Source of the DNA: an uncultured Alistipes sp.
GTDB taxonomy: Bacteria; Bacteroidota; Bacteroidia; Bacteroidales; UBA932
Direction of reading: 5' to 3'
DNA length: 29,007 nt
NCBI GenBank assembly: GCA_900550465.1
Contig: URSC01000025.1
Location: 1 to 29,007 of the forward strand
The translations under genes and the position numbers were made by a program. The notes below the pieces were generated by a model. It saw nothing but the letters and a program-made list of their open reading frames with translations. It ran no database searches and had not been told where the DNA came from. Below are positions 7,796-15,790 of this stretch, one piece after another. Each line of letters starts with the position of its first letter. Within the stretch, counting starts at the first letter, position 1.

Positions 7796-9979
7796 TTATC
7801 TGCTCAGCAGCATCTCCCGGTACTTGGGCAGCGGCCAGAGCTCATCGTCCACAAGCATTTCAAGCTTGTCCGACACCTCGCGGATCCTCTGCATATATGG
7901 CTGAACACATGCACAATAGGCCTCTGCACGAAGAGTGACATCCGTAATCTGGTTGGCCCTGCGGCGCTCGTCTATCATGTCATGCACATCCTTGCGCAGG
8001 GAATCCACATAGCGGGATATCTTCTCGATCATGCGCAGCTGGGAGGTACACATCTGGCGCATCCTCTCGGCACCGAAAAGGTCCTTCAGGCCCTGGCAAT
8101 TCTCTATCAGAGTATTCTGGAACTTGATGGCTGTCGGCACGACATGATTGACTATCAGGTCTCCCAGCACACGTGCCTCTATCTGAAGCTTCTTGGTGTA
8201 GGTCTCCTGCTGCACTTCATAACGGGCGTAAAGCTCGCGGTCGGACAGAATGCCCTGCGAGGAGAACAGCTCTACAGTTGCCGGCTCGATGAGCGCTTTG
8301 TTGGCCTCCGGCACCTCGCCCACAGGACGCAGACCGCGCCTCAGAGCCTCCTCCTGCCATTCCTTGCTGTAGCCGTTGCCCTCAAAGCGGATATCCTTGG
8401 ATTCCAGGACATACTGCCGTATGACATTGAAGATGGCATCATCGTGCTTCTCACCCGCCGCAATACGCTCGTCCACCAGGGAGCGGAAGCGCACCAGCTG
8501 CCGGGCCACCGCCGCGTTGAGCACGTACATCGGCGCCGACACATTGACAGAAGAGCCTACAGCCCTGAACTCGAAACGGTTGCCTGTAAAGGCAAAGGGC
8601 GAGGTACGGTTGCGGTCCGTATTGTCGGGCAGAATCTCAGGAATGTCGTTGATCACCTTCAGACGGGCCCTCTCTCCATCCTCCCCTCCGTAGTCGCTCA
8701 TGTCCTCGATGCTGCGGAGCACCTTGTCCAGAGTAGTGCCCACGAATACGGACATTATCGCGGGAGGAGCCTCATGCCCGCCCAGACGGTAGGAATTGCT
8801 CAGGGAGGCCACACTGGACATAAGCAGGTGGCTGTGCTCCTGGACAGCCCGGATCACAGAGACGAAAATGCTCAGGAACTGGAGATTGGTCCTCGGAGTA
8901 CGGCCAGGCGACAGGAGGTTGACTCCCGTGTCGGTGACCAGGGACCAGTTGCAGTGCTTGCCGGAGCCGTTGACTCCGTCGAAGGGCTTCTCGTGGAAGA
9001 GCACCTTGAAATGATGCTTCTTGGCCACTTTCCGCATCAGGAGCATGAGGATGAGGTTCTGGTCTATGGCCAGATTGGCCTCACAGTAGAGCGGCGCACA
9101 CTCGAACTGATTGGGAGCCACCTCGTTGTGACGGGTCTTGAGCAGAATTCCGAGCTTGTATGCATTGACCTCGAAGTCCTTCATGAATGCCATGGTCCTC
9201 GAGGGGATGGTGCCGAAATAATGGTCCTCCAGCTGCTGGTCCTTGGCGGCGGTATGCCCCAGAAGGGTACGGTTGCAGATCTGGAGGTCAGGCCTGGCAC
9301 GGTAGAATGCGTCATCGACCAGGAAGTATTCCTGTTCCGGTCCCAGCATCACATTGACTTTCCTTATGTTACGGTCAAAGAGGTGCACCACGTCCACGGC
9401 TGCCCGGTCCAAAGCCCTCAGGGACTTGAGCAGAGGGAGTTTCATGTCCAGGGACTCGCCGGTATAGGCGACAAATACTGTAGGAATGCAAAGGGTACTG
9501 TCCAGGATAAATGCGGGAGAACTCGGATCCCAGGCGGTATAGCCACGGGCCTCGAATGTATTGCGGAGGCCTCCGTTGGGGAAGCTGGAGCCGTCGGACT
9601 CCTGCTGCACGAGAGTGTTGCCCTTGAATGTCTCGAAGACATGTCCCTCGGAATCACGGTCGATAAAGGCCTCATGCTTCTCTGCGGTAGAGTCGGTCAT
9701 GGGATGGAACCAGTGGGTGTAATGGGTGGCTCCCATCTCCACGGCCCAGGCCTTCATGCCGGCGGCTATCTGGTCGGCGAAGCGGCGGTCAATGCTCGTT
9801 CCCTCGCGGATGGAGGACTGCACGTGAGCGTAGGCATCGGGAGAGAGGTACTTGCGCATCCTCTCCATGGTGAACACATTCTGTCCGAAGTACTCGGACA
9901 CCGGCCGGTTCTCCTCGAAGAACCGCTCGGCCCTGTGCGTGGAAAACTCCTGCAGGGCCCGTATCCTGAAATTGCTCAT
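7796..9979 (-). CDS. glnN: Glutamine synthetase type III
   Basis: Makes glutamine from glutamate, ammonia and ATP. The 727-residue length and the sequence are those of the GSIII (GlnN) family, dodecamers known from Bacteroides and cyanobacteria. Visible features are the N-terminal FGQNVFTMERMRKYL region, MLGPEQEYFLVDDAFY (the 'GPEQEYF' catalytic stretch), KTRHNEVAPNQFECAPLY, the NGSGKHCNWSL ATP/glutamate-binding loop, GNRFEFRAVGSS, and a C-terminal helical part (VVPTAIKFQNTLIENCQGLK). All expected motifs are present. It is the last gene of the pyrG-cyclotransferase-glnN operon, starting directly where the cyclotransferase gene stops. Nitrogen control is to be expected, but no operator for it is visible. 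Confidence 0.96.
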   Translation of the reverse strand: MSNFRIRALQEFSTHRAERFFEENRPVSEYFGQNVFTMERMRKYLSPDAYAHVQSSIREGTSIDRRFADQIAAGMKAWAVEMGATHYTHWFHPMTDSTAEKHEAFIDRDSEGHVFETFKGNTLVQQESDGSSFPNGGLRNTFEARGYTAWDPSSPAFILDSTLCIPTVFVAYTGESLDMKLPLLKSLRALDRAAVDVVHLFDRNIRKVNVMLGPEQEYFLVDDAFYRARPDLQICNRTLLGHTAAKDQQLEDHYFGTIPSRTMAFMKDFEVNAYKLGILLKTRHNEVAPNQFECAPLYCEANLAIDQNLILMLLMRKVAKKHHFKVLFHEKPFDGVNGSGKHCNWSLVTDTGVNLLSPGRTPRTNLQFLSIFVSVIRAVQEHSHLLMSSVASLSNSYRLGGHEAPPAIMSVFVGTTLDKVLRSIEDMSDYGGEDGERARLKVINDIPEILPDNTDRNRTSPFAFTGNRFEFRAVGSSVNVSAPMYVLNAAVARQLVRFRSLVDERIAAGEKHDDAIFNVIRQYVLESKDIRFEGNGYSKEWQEEALRRGLRPVGEVPEANKALIEPATVELFSSQGILSDRELYARYEVQQETYTKKLQIEARVLGDLIVNHVVPTAIKFQNTLIENCQGLKDLFGAERMRQMCTSQLRMIEKISRYVDSLRKDVHDMIDERRRANQITDVTLRAEAYCACVQPYMQRIREVSDKLEMLVDDELWPLPKYREMLLSR

Positions 9980-10783
9980 TTATTTTTCCTTTATGGTTAC
10001 TTTATACATTCGGGGCCAATACTTCCCGGTAAGATAAAGGGACCCGTCAGCGGGGTTCCACGCTATGCCGTTGAGCACATCCACGGCAGTGGTGCGGTAA
10101 CGCGCGTCCAGCAGTCCGCGGCAGTCCACCTTGCCGGTCACCTGCCCCGATACGGGGTCGATGATGAAAATCTCGTCGAGGCCGTAGACATTGGCCCAGA
10201 TCTTCCCGTCGATGTACTCCAGTTCATTGATATACTGCACCTCCACTCCTCCGTCCCGGACAGTCAGGGTCCTCTGCTCGATGAAGGTCACGGGGTCGCG
10301 GAAGGACAGTCTGGAAGAGCCGTCGCTCATGATCAGGGACCGTCCGTCGGTGGTCAGTCCCCAGCCCTGGCCCTGGTATGCCAGCTCGGCCAGCTTGGTG
10401 AACGAGGCTATGTCGTAAACCAGGCACGTGCCCTCGTACCAGGTGAGGATGTAGGCCCTCCCGTCGAAGACACAGGAGCCCTCGCCGAAAAGGTTGGCCG
10501 CCAGCACTTCCTGCCTGAGCACCTTGCCCGTGGCGGGGTCCACCTCACGGAAGGAGGACTCGCCGTACTGGCCGGTACTCTCGTAGAGTTTTCCGTCATG
10601 GAAGAACAGGCCCTGGGTGTAGGCCGAGAGGTCGTGGCGTATCTCCTCCTTGGAGGCTATCTCATAGCGGACGGCATCACTCTGAGGGACTGGTGCGGAG
10701 GAATGTACTCTGGAGGCAAATCCGGTAAAAACGGCAGCTGCCAGGAGGGCGGCCGCCGGTATAAGGAACTTCCGGCCGGTCAT
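9980..10783 (-). CDS. Glutaminyl-peptide cyclotransferase (plant/bacterial beta-propeller type), exported
   Basis: Converts an N-terminal glutamine of a peptide or protein to pyroglutamate with release of ammonia. 267 residues with an N-terminal hydrophobic signal (LIPAAALLAAAVFTGFASRV), so it acts in the periplasm. The family motifs are all there: SAYTQGLFFHDGKLYESTGQYG, GQGWGLTTDGRSLIMSDGSS, YINELEYIDGKIWANVYGLDEI and DVLNGIAWNP, in the order seen in the glutamine cyclotransferase family (five-bladed propeller, papaya QC type). Its stop abuts the glnN start, and its ATG overlaps the pyrG stop by four bases, so it is translationally coupled within the operon. Its company with two other glutamine enzymes is noteworthy. 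Confidence 0.9.
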   Translation of the reverse strand: MTGRKFLIPAAALLAAAVFTGFASRVHSSAPVPQSDAVRYEIASKEEIRHDLSAYTQGLFFHDGKLYESTGQYGESSFREVDPATGKVLRQEVLAANLFGEGSCVFDGRAYILTWYEGTCLVYDIASFTKLAELAYQGQGWGLTTDGRSLIMSDGSSRLSFRDPVTFIEQRTLTVRDGGVEVQYINELEYIDGKIWANVYGLDEIFIIDPVSGQVTGKVDCRGLLDARYRTTAVDVLNGIAWNPADGSLYLTGKYWPRMYKVTIKEK

Positions 10784-12417
10784 CGCTCGGAGCCTCCTTC
10801 GGTATTATGCCTGTCGTGGTACTCCATGGAAGCCTTGACGAAGGCTTTGAAAATCGGCTGGGGATTCTCGGGGGTACTCTTGTATTCGGGATGGAACTGC
10901 ACTCCTATAAAGAAAGGGTGCGAGGGTATCTCGACTATCTCGGCCAGGCCGGTCTCCGGGTTGCGGCCGGAGATGCGCATGCCGGCGGCGTTGAGACGCT
11001 CCACGTAGTCGTTGTTGAGCTCGTAGCGGTGACGGGGACGCTCGCTGATAAGGGGCTTGCCGTAGATGCGGTAGGCCAGGGAGTCCTCGTCCACCAGACA
11101 CTTGTAGGCGCCCAGACGCATGGTGCCGCCCTTGACGGTGGTGGTCTTCTGGTCGGCCATCAGGTCGATGACGGGGTTGGGGGTGTTGGCCTCCACCTCG
11201 GTGGTCATGGCGTCGGCCAGACCCAGTACGTTGCGGGCGTACTCCACTACGGCCATCTGCATGCCAAGACAGATGCCGAAGAAGGGCACTCCCCTCTCAC
11301 GGGCATAGCGGACGGCCTTGATCTTGCCCTCCAGTCCCCTCTCTCCGAAACCGGGAGCGATGAGGATACCGTCCATGCCGGCCAGTTTCTCCTCCACATT
11401 GTCCTCGGTGAGGTATTCGCTGTGGATGGGCACCACCTTGACCTTGCAGTGGTTGGCGGCTCCGGCGTGGATGAAGGACTCGAGAATCGACTTGTAGGCG
11501 TCCTGGAGCTCTACGTACTTGCCGACCAGGGCGATGGTGATGCGGGATGTGGGGTTGGCCAGCTGGGAAAGGAAGTTCTCCCACTTCTCCAGGTCCGGCT
11601 CCTGCACGTCGGTCAGGCCGAACTTCTCGAGGACGATCTCGTCCAGTTTCTCGTCCCTCATCATCAGGGGCACTCTATATATGGTATCGGCGTCTATGGA
11701 CTCGATGACGGCGTTGGGCTTCACGTTGCAGAAGAGGGCCAGTTTCTTGCGCAGATCCTGGGAGAGCTTGTGCTCGGTGCGGCAGATCAGTATGTCCGGC
11801 TGTACTCCGTCCTGCTGCAGGAGCTTGACAGAATGCTGGGTAGGCTTCGACTTCAGTTCCTTGGCCGCACTCAGATAGGGCACCAGGGTCAGGTGAATCA
11901 CCAGACAGTCCTCGTCGGGAAGCTCCCACTGCAGCTGCCTCATGGCCTCGATGAACGGCAGGGACTCGATGTCTCCGACGGTACCGCCTATCTCGGTGAT
12001 AATCACGTCGTACTGTCCGCTCTTGCCCAGCAGCAGCATGCGGCGCTTGATCTCGTCGGTGATATGGGGGATGATCTGGACGGTCTTGCCCAGGTATGCT
12101 CCCTGACGCTCCTTGTCGATGACTGTGCGGTAGATCTTACCGGTGGTGACGTTGTTCGCGCGGGATGTGTAGATATTGAGAAATCTCTCATAATGACCCA
12201 GGTCCAGGTCGGTCTCGGCCCCGTCCTCGGTGACAAAGCACTCTCCGTGCTCGTAGGGATTCAGCGTGCCGGGGTCCACGTTGAGATAGGGGTCGAACTT
12301 CTGGATGGTGACCCGCAGTCCCCTGGACTGAAGCAGCTTGGCTAATGAAGAGGAAATGATGCCTTTTCCTAACGAGGATACGACACCTCCCGTAACGAAA
12401 ACATATTTTGCAGACAT
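10780..12417 (-). CDS. pyrG: CTP synthase
   Basis: Aminates UTP to CTP using glutamine and ATP, in the cytoplasm. 545 residues, the normal length. The N-terminal synthetase domain begins KYVFVTGGVVSSLGKGIISS (the PyrG P-loop) and contains FDPYLNVDPGTLNPYEHGE and EIGGTVGDIESLPFIEA. The class I glutamine amidotransferase domain has GICLGMQM with the nucleophile Cys383, and GVQFHPEYKSTPE supplying His and Glu. It is the first gene of the operon with the cyclotransferase and glnN, and a promoter lies in the short gap to the divergent thioesterase operon. Bacterial pyrG is often regulated by CTP through its initially transcribed bases; nothing in the leader shows that clearly here. Confidence 0.97.
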   Translation of the reverse strand: MSAKYVFVTGGVVSSLGKGIISSSLAKLLQSRGLRVTIQKFDPYLNVDPGTLNPYEHGECFVTEDGAETDLDLGHYERFLNIYTSRANNVTTGKIYRTVIDKERQGAYLGKTVQIIPHITDEIKRRMLLLGKSGQYDVIITEIGGTVGDIESLPFIEAMRQLQWELPDEDCLVIHLTLVPYLSAAKELKSKPTQHSVKLLQQDGVQPDILICRTEHKLSQDLRKKLALFCNVKPNAVIESIDADTIYRVPLMMRDEKLDEIVLEKFGLTDVQEPDLEKWENFLSQLANPTSRITIALVGKYVELQDAYKSILESFIHAGAANHCKVKVVPIHSEYLTEDNVEEKLAGMDGILIAPGFGERGLEGKIKAVRYARERGVPFFGICLGMQMAVVEYARNVLGLADAMTTEVEANTPNPVIDLMADQKTTTVKGGTMRLGAYKCLVDEDSLAYRIYGKPLISERPRHRYELNNDYVERLNAAGMRISGRNPETGLAEIVEIPSHPFFIGVQFHPEYKSTPENPQPIFKAFVKASMEYHDRHNTEGGSER

Positions 12418-12442
12418 ACTATATTATTTACTTACGGGGGTA

Positions 12443-12473
12443 CAAAGTTAATGCAAAAAAACTATCTTTGCAA
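12443..12473 (-). promoter_or_regulatory. Promoter of the pyrG operon
   Basis: On the minus strand TAACTTTG (12443-12450) is a full -7 match, with TTGC (12470-12473) 19 bases upstream as a partial -33 box. Transcription would begin near 12436, some 18 bases before the pyrG ATG. It is interleaved with the divergent promoter of the thioesterase operon. Confidence 0.5.
12463..12470 (+). promoter_or_regulatory. -7 box of the thioesterase/steroid-reductase-like operon
   Basis: TATCTTTG on the plus strand is a perfect Bacteroidota -7 box, 28 bases before the ATG at 12499. No TTTG occurs at the expected distance upstream. It falls inside the spacer of the divergent pyrG promoter, so the two promoters may compete for polymerase. 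Confidence 0.5.
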
Positions 12474-12498
12474 GATATTTTTTCAACCTTATCTCTGA

Positions 12499-13242
12499 AT
12501 GAAAAGTCATACAATAAGATACAGAATCTGTACCTGCGACGTGGACATCCGCAAGAGCTACAAGGCATTCTCTTTCATGACGCAGGCACAGGAAATAGCC
12601 AATTACCACGCCTCCAGCATCGGTTTCGGCTACTCCGACCTCATAAAGGACAATATCGTCTGGGTACTCTCCAGAATGAAGGTCGTCTACCTCCGGTCTC
12701 CCAAGTGGGAGGACGAGGTGGAGCTGACCACCTGGCACAAGGGCCGCGAAGGCGTATTCTCCCTCAGGGACTTCGAGGTATCCGGCACAGATGGCGGCGG
12801 ACCGTTGATTCAGGCTACCAGTTCCTGGCTGCTCATCGACGTAAATACCAGGAGAATGCTGCGCCCCGACCACATTCTGGGTGAAAAGAGCCTCACCACA
12901 GCCCTCGACCGCAACGCCATAGCCGAGGCCTGCGGCAAGCTGACAACTCCCTCCGAAGGGATGGAGCTCGTCCGGACGCACGAGGTCCTGTACTCCGACA
13001 TTGACTTCAATGCCCATACCAACAATGCAAAATACATTGAATGGGCTTTCGACACCATTCCCTCCGACGAGCTGCAGAAGAGAGGCGGCATTGACTCCTA
13101 TCAGATCAACTTCAACCACGAGACCCGCCTGGGCGACCGGGTTGACCTCTACCGCGCCTCCACCGCTACCGGAGAATTCTTCGTGGAGGGACGCTGCGGA
13201 GACAAGCCTGTATTCCAGACTGCCGTACGTCTTAAACCTTAA
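12499..13242 (+). CDS. Acyl-ACP thioesterase
   Basis: Releases fatty acids from acyl carrier protein. 247 residues made of two hotdog domains, as in the FatA/FatB-like bacterial thioesterases. The first half has VDIRKSYKAFSFMTQAQEIAN and IVWVLSRMKVVYLRSPKWED ('WvL.r..v.....P.w.d'). The second half has the active-site segment DIDFNAHTNNAKYIEW with Asp169, Asn171 and His173, followed by an Asp185 where plant enzymes have the catalytic Glu. No signal peptide, so it is cytoplasmic. It heads a plus-strand operon with a 5-alpha-reductase-like enzyme (43-base gap) and an OYE reductase. The link to those two is unclear; fatty-acid release for lipid supply is the family role. Confidence 0.88.
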   Translation: MKSHTIRYRICTCDVDIRKSYKAFSFMTQAQEIANYHASSIGFGYSDLIKDNIVWVLSRMKVVYLRSPKWEDEVELTTWHKGREGVFSLRDFEVSGTDGGGPLIQATSSWLLIDVNTRRMLRPDHILGEKSLTTALDRNAIAEACGKLTTPSEGMELVRTHEVLYSDIDFNAHTNNAKYIEWAFDTIPSDELQKRGGIDSYQINFNHETRLGDRVDLYRASTATGEFFVEGRCGDKPVFQTAVRLKP

Positions 13243-13285
13243 TTGAAATTATCCAGAATTATTAACCGTATTAAAACCTGCAACC

Positions 13286-14077
13286 GTGAATCTGAACGAA
13301 CTGACAATATTCACCCCACACTTCTTCCACATCGTAGAGCGAGTGATGATCGTCCTGGCCGTAGTGGTCTTCGTGGCCCTGCAGTACTTCAAGGCAGGCT
13401 ACGGATACCTCCGTTCCAAGGGCTGGGGTCCCATGATAGACAACAAGCTGGGCTGGATTATCATGGAGATTCCCGTGCTGATAGCGTCTCTGCTGATCAT
13501 CATACCCGCACGCGGCTGGGAGAATATCACGGCCTTCATCCTAGTGTCCTTCCTGCTTGTGCACTACATACAGCGTTCCCTCATCTACCCCTTCCTGATG
13601 AGGGGCAAGAGCCGGATACCGGTCTCAGTCGTGCTCATGGGAGCCGTCTTCAACGTGGTGAACGCCTACCTGATCTGCGGCTGGCTCTTCGTCATTGCCC
13701 CCGAGGGACGCTACACTCCCGAGTGGCTTCTGTCACCGCAGTTCATCATCGGAGCCCTGATATTCATCTTCGGCATGGTGGTCAACCTGCATTCCGACTA
13801 CATCATACGCCACCTGCGCAAGCCCGGTGACACCAGACACTACATTCCACGGGGAGGCATGTTCCGCTACGTATCTTCGGCCAACTACTATGGTGAGATT
13901 ACCGAGTGGTTCGGCTTCGCGATACTGACCTGGTCCCTGCCGGGAGCCATCTTCTGCATGTGGACTTTCGCCAACCTCGCTCCGAGGGCCAACTCCCTGT
14001 ACGAAAAATACGCCAGGGAATTCGGTGAGGAATTCACCTCACTCAAACGCAAACGACTCATACCTTTTATATATTAG
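13286..14077 (+). CDS. 3-oxo-5-alpha-steroid 4-dehydrogenase (steroid 5-alpha-reductase) family membrane protein
   Basis: 263 residues with six or seven membrane segments, related over its whole length to human SRD5A1/2, which reduce the C4-C5 double bond of 3-oxo-delta4 steroids with NADPH. Key residues are kept: Glu61 in MEIPVL and Tyr94 in VHYIQRSLIYPF (equivalents of SRD5A2 Glu57 and Tyr91), Asn167 and Asp171 in NLHSDYIIRHLRKPG, and Asn200 and Glu204 in FRYVSSANYYGEITEWFG. The C-terminus, LIPFIY, is typical. The conserved HH pair before the C-terminal helix is Leu238-Tyr239 here, a departure from the mammalian enzymes. The start is GTG 13286: an in-frame stop lies at 13244-13246, and the next ATG would cut into the first membrane segment. 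The OYE reductase gene follows after two bases. True substrate unknown; a steroid or another enone lipid is possible. Confidence 0.88.
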   Translation: MNLNELTIFTPHFFHIVERVMIVLAVVVFVALQYFKAGYGYLRSKGWGPMIDNKLGWIIMEIPVLIASLLIIIPARGWENITAFILVSFLLVHYIQRSLIYPFLMRGKSRIPVSVVLMGAVFNVVNAYLICGWLFVIAPEGRYTPEWLLSPQFIIGALIFIFGMVVNLHSDYIIRHLRKPGDTRHYIPRGGMFRYVSSANYYGEITEWFGFAILTWSLPGAIFCMWTFANLAPRANSLYEKYAREFGEEFTSLKRKRLIPFIY

Positions 14078-14079
14078 AC

Positions 14080-15315
14080 ATGGAATCACTGCTCTTCACT
14101 CCGGCCAAGATAGGCCCGATAGAAATTAAGAACCGCGTCATACGCGCCTCTGCATACGAAGGCATGTGCGACGGGCATGTCCCCACGCAACAGCTCAAGG
14201 ACTACCATACGGCAGTGGCCCGCGGCGGAGTCGGGATGACCTCCGTAGCCTACGCCTCCATCAACAAGAGCGGCCTCTCGTTCCACCGCCAGCTCTGGAT
14301 GCGTCCCGAGATCATCCCCGGCCTGAGAGACCTGACCGACTCAATACATGCGGCAGGAGCCAAGGCCTGCATACAGCTCGGACACTGCGGCAATATGTCC
14401 CACAGGATGTACTGCGGACAGAGACCAGTAGGAGCATCCAGCGGATTCAACCTGTACTCCCCTACCTTCGTACACGGCCTGCGCGAGGACGAGATACTGC
14501 AGATAGTCAAGGACTTCGGCAATGCAGTGCGCATCGCAAAAGACGGAGGATTCGATGCCGTCGAGATACATGCCGGCCACGGCTATCTCATCTCGCAGTT
14601 CCTCTCGCCCTACACCAACCACCGCCGCGACGGCTACGGCGGCCCGCTGGAGAACCGTATGAAATTCATGGACATGGTCATGGAGGAAGTGATGAAAGCG
14701 GCCGGAGACGATATAGCGGTGCTGGTCAAGACCAATACCCGCGACGGGTTCAAGGGCGGTCTGGAAGTGGAGGACTGCATCAAGGTGGCCAGGCGCCTGG
14801 AGCAGGACGGAGCCCAGTGCCTCGTACTCAGCGGCGGATTCGTCAGCAAGGCCCCGATGTACGTCATGCGCGGAGCCATGCCCATCAGCGTACTGACAGG
14901 CTACATGCCCTGGAGGCTGTGGTGGCTCAAGCTGGGCGTCAATCTCTTCGGCAAGATGATGATAAAGGACGAGCCCTTCAAGGAGGCCTTCTTCTTCGAT
15001 GACTCCATACAGTTCCGCAGGGAGCTGAAGCTGCCTCTGGCCTTCGTCGGAGGAGTCAACTCCATGGCTACCATCGACAGAGTCCTCAACGCCGGATTCG
15101 AGTTCGTGGAAATGGCCCGTCCACTGGTATACGATACGGATTTCGTCAACAAACTACGCGACGGAGTCTGCTCAGAGAGCGGCTGCCGCCACGCCAACTA
15201 CTGCGTGGCCCGTATCTGGAACTACGACATGCAGTGCCACGAGAACTGCACCCTCTCCCCGCGCATGAAACGCGAGGTAGAGCGGAACATAAGAAAGTAT
15301 TACGACAAGAAATAA
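14080..15315 (+). CDS. NADH:flavin oxidoreductase, Old Yellow Enzyme family
   Basis: 411 residues forming the FMN-binding TIM barrel of the OYE family: LFTPAKIGPIEIKNRVIRAS at the N-terminus, CIQLGHCGN, FDAVEIHAGHGYLISQFLSP (His residues of the substrate pocket), NHRRDGYGGPLENR, and FVGGVNS followed by FVEMARPLVYD, the phosphate-binding end. The N-terminal barrel of BaiCD, BaiH and 2,4-dienoyl-CoA reductase has this form, but the extra flavin/NADH domains of those enzymes are missing. The C-terminus has five Cys (364, 369, 375, 386, 390), reminiscent of the 4Fe-4S cluster of that subgroup, although the central CxxC spacing is not kept (Ala372 in place of a Cys). It begins two bases after the 5-alpha-reductase-like gene, so they are coexpressed; a role as an enone or steroid 5-beta-reductase is inference. 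Confidence 0.85.
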   Translation: MESLLFTPAKIGPIEIKNRVIRASAYEGMCDGHVPTQQLKDYHTAVARGGVGMTSVAYASINKSGLSFHRQLWMRPEIIPGLRDLTDSIHAAGAKACIQLGHCGNMSHRMYCGQRPVGASSGFNLYSPTFVHGLREDEILQIVKDFGNAVRIAKDGGFDAVEIHAGHGYLISQFLSPYTNHRRDGYGGPLENRMKFMDMVMEEVMKAAGDDIAVLVKTNTRDGFKGGLEVEDCIKVARRLEQDGAQCLVLSGGFVSKAPMYVMRGAMPISVLTGYMPWRLWWLKLGVNLFGKMMIKDEPFKEAFFFDDSIQFRRELKLPLAFVGGVNSMATIDRVLNAGFEFVEMARPLVYDTDFVNKLRDGVCSESGCRHANYCVARIWNYDMQCHENCTLSPRMKREVERNIRKYYDKK

Positions 15316-15344
15316 CGGATTCCAAACGAATCGTCAAACAAATA

Positions 15345-15690
15345 AGGCGGGGCGCTCTATCGCTGCCGGACCGTCACAGGTCCGGGGGAGGAAAGTCCGG
15401 GCAGGACAGAGCACCGCACTGTGGAAAGCACAGGTAGGCGAAAGCTTACGTCACGGGTAACAGAAAACAACCGCCCCTCCCTCGGGAGAGGTAAGGGTGA
15501 AAATGCAGGGTAAGAGCCTGCGTCCGTTCGATGGCGACATCATCGGAGTATCCGCCTGCGGCCTGCAAGGCCAAATATACCGGCAGTCAAGGGCTGCTCG
15601 TCCTTTGCCGGGGGGTAGGCTGCTCAGATAAATGATAGAGGCCGACGGAGTCCGCTCCGACGGTACAGAACCCGGCTTACAGTCCCGCCT
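15345..15690 (+). ncRNA. rnpB: RNase P RNA, bacterial class A
   Basis: The catalytic RNA that trims the 5' leader of tRNA precursors. The conserved core GAGGAAAGTCCGGGC is at 15388-15402 and its partner ACAGAACCCGGCTTACAG at 15665-15682; together they form helix P4. The ends pair as helix P1 (AGGCGGG at 15345-15351 with CCCGCCT at 15684-15690), followed by a T-rich run that serves as terminator. The 346-base length is normal for the class. It begins only 29 bases after the OYE stop codon, and no promoter of the usual type is visible in that gap, so it may share the upstream operon or use a promoter inside the coding region. Confidence 0.96.
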
Positions 15691-15790
15691 TTTTATTTTT
15701 GCTTTTGTAACATTTATTTAACAGCCATTTCAGATTCATTTCAGAATTATTGTTCATATTTGCGTCACTGAAATTTACACCTTTGTCTAT

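Noticed and set aside
7982..11008. Plus-strand open frame of about 1000 codons
   Set aside because: It lies antisense to glnN and the cyclotransferase, whose motifs are complete. Long antisense frames are common opposite GC-rich genes, and the product has no recognisable domain.
10807..12345. Plus-strand open frame of about 510 codons
   Set aside because: Antisense shadow of pyrG; composition (Gly/Leu/Val/His-rich) is typical of such shadows.
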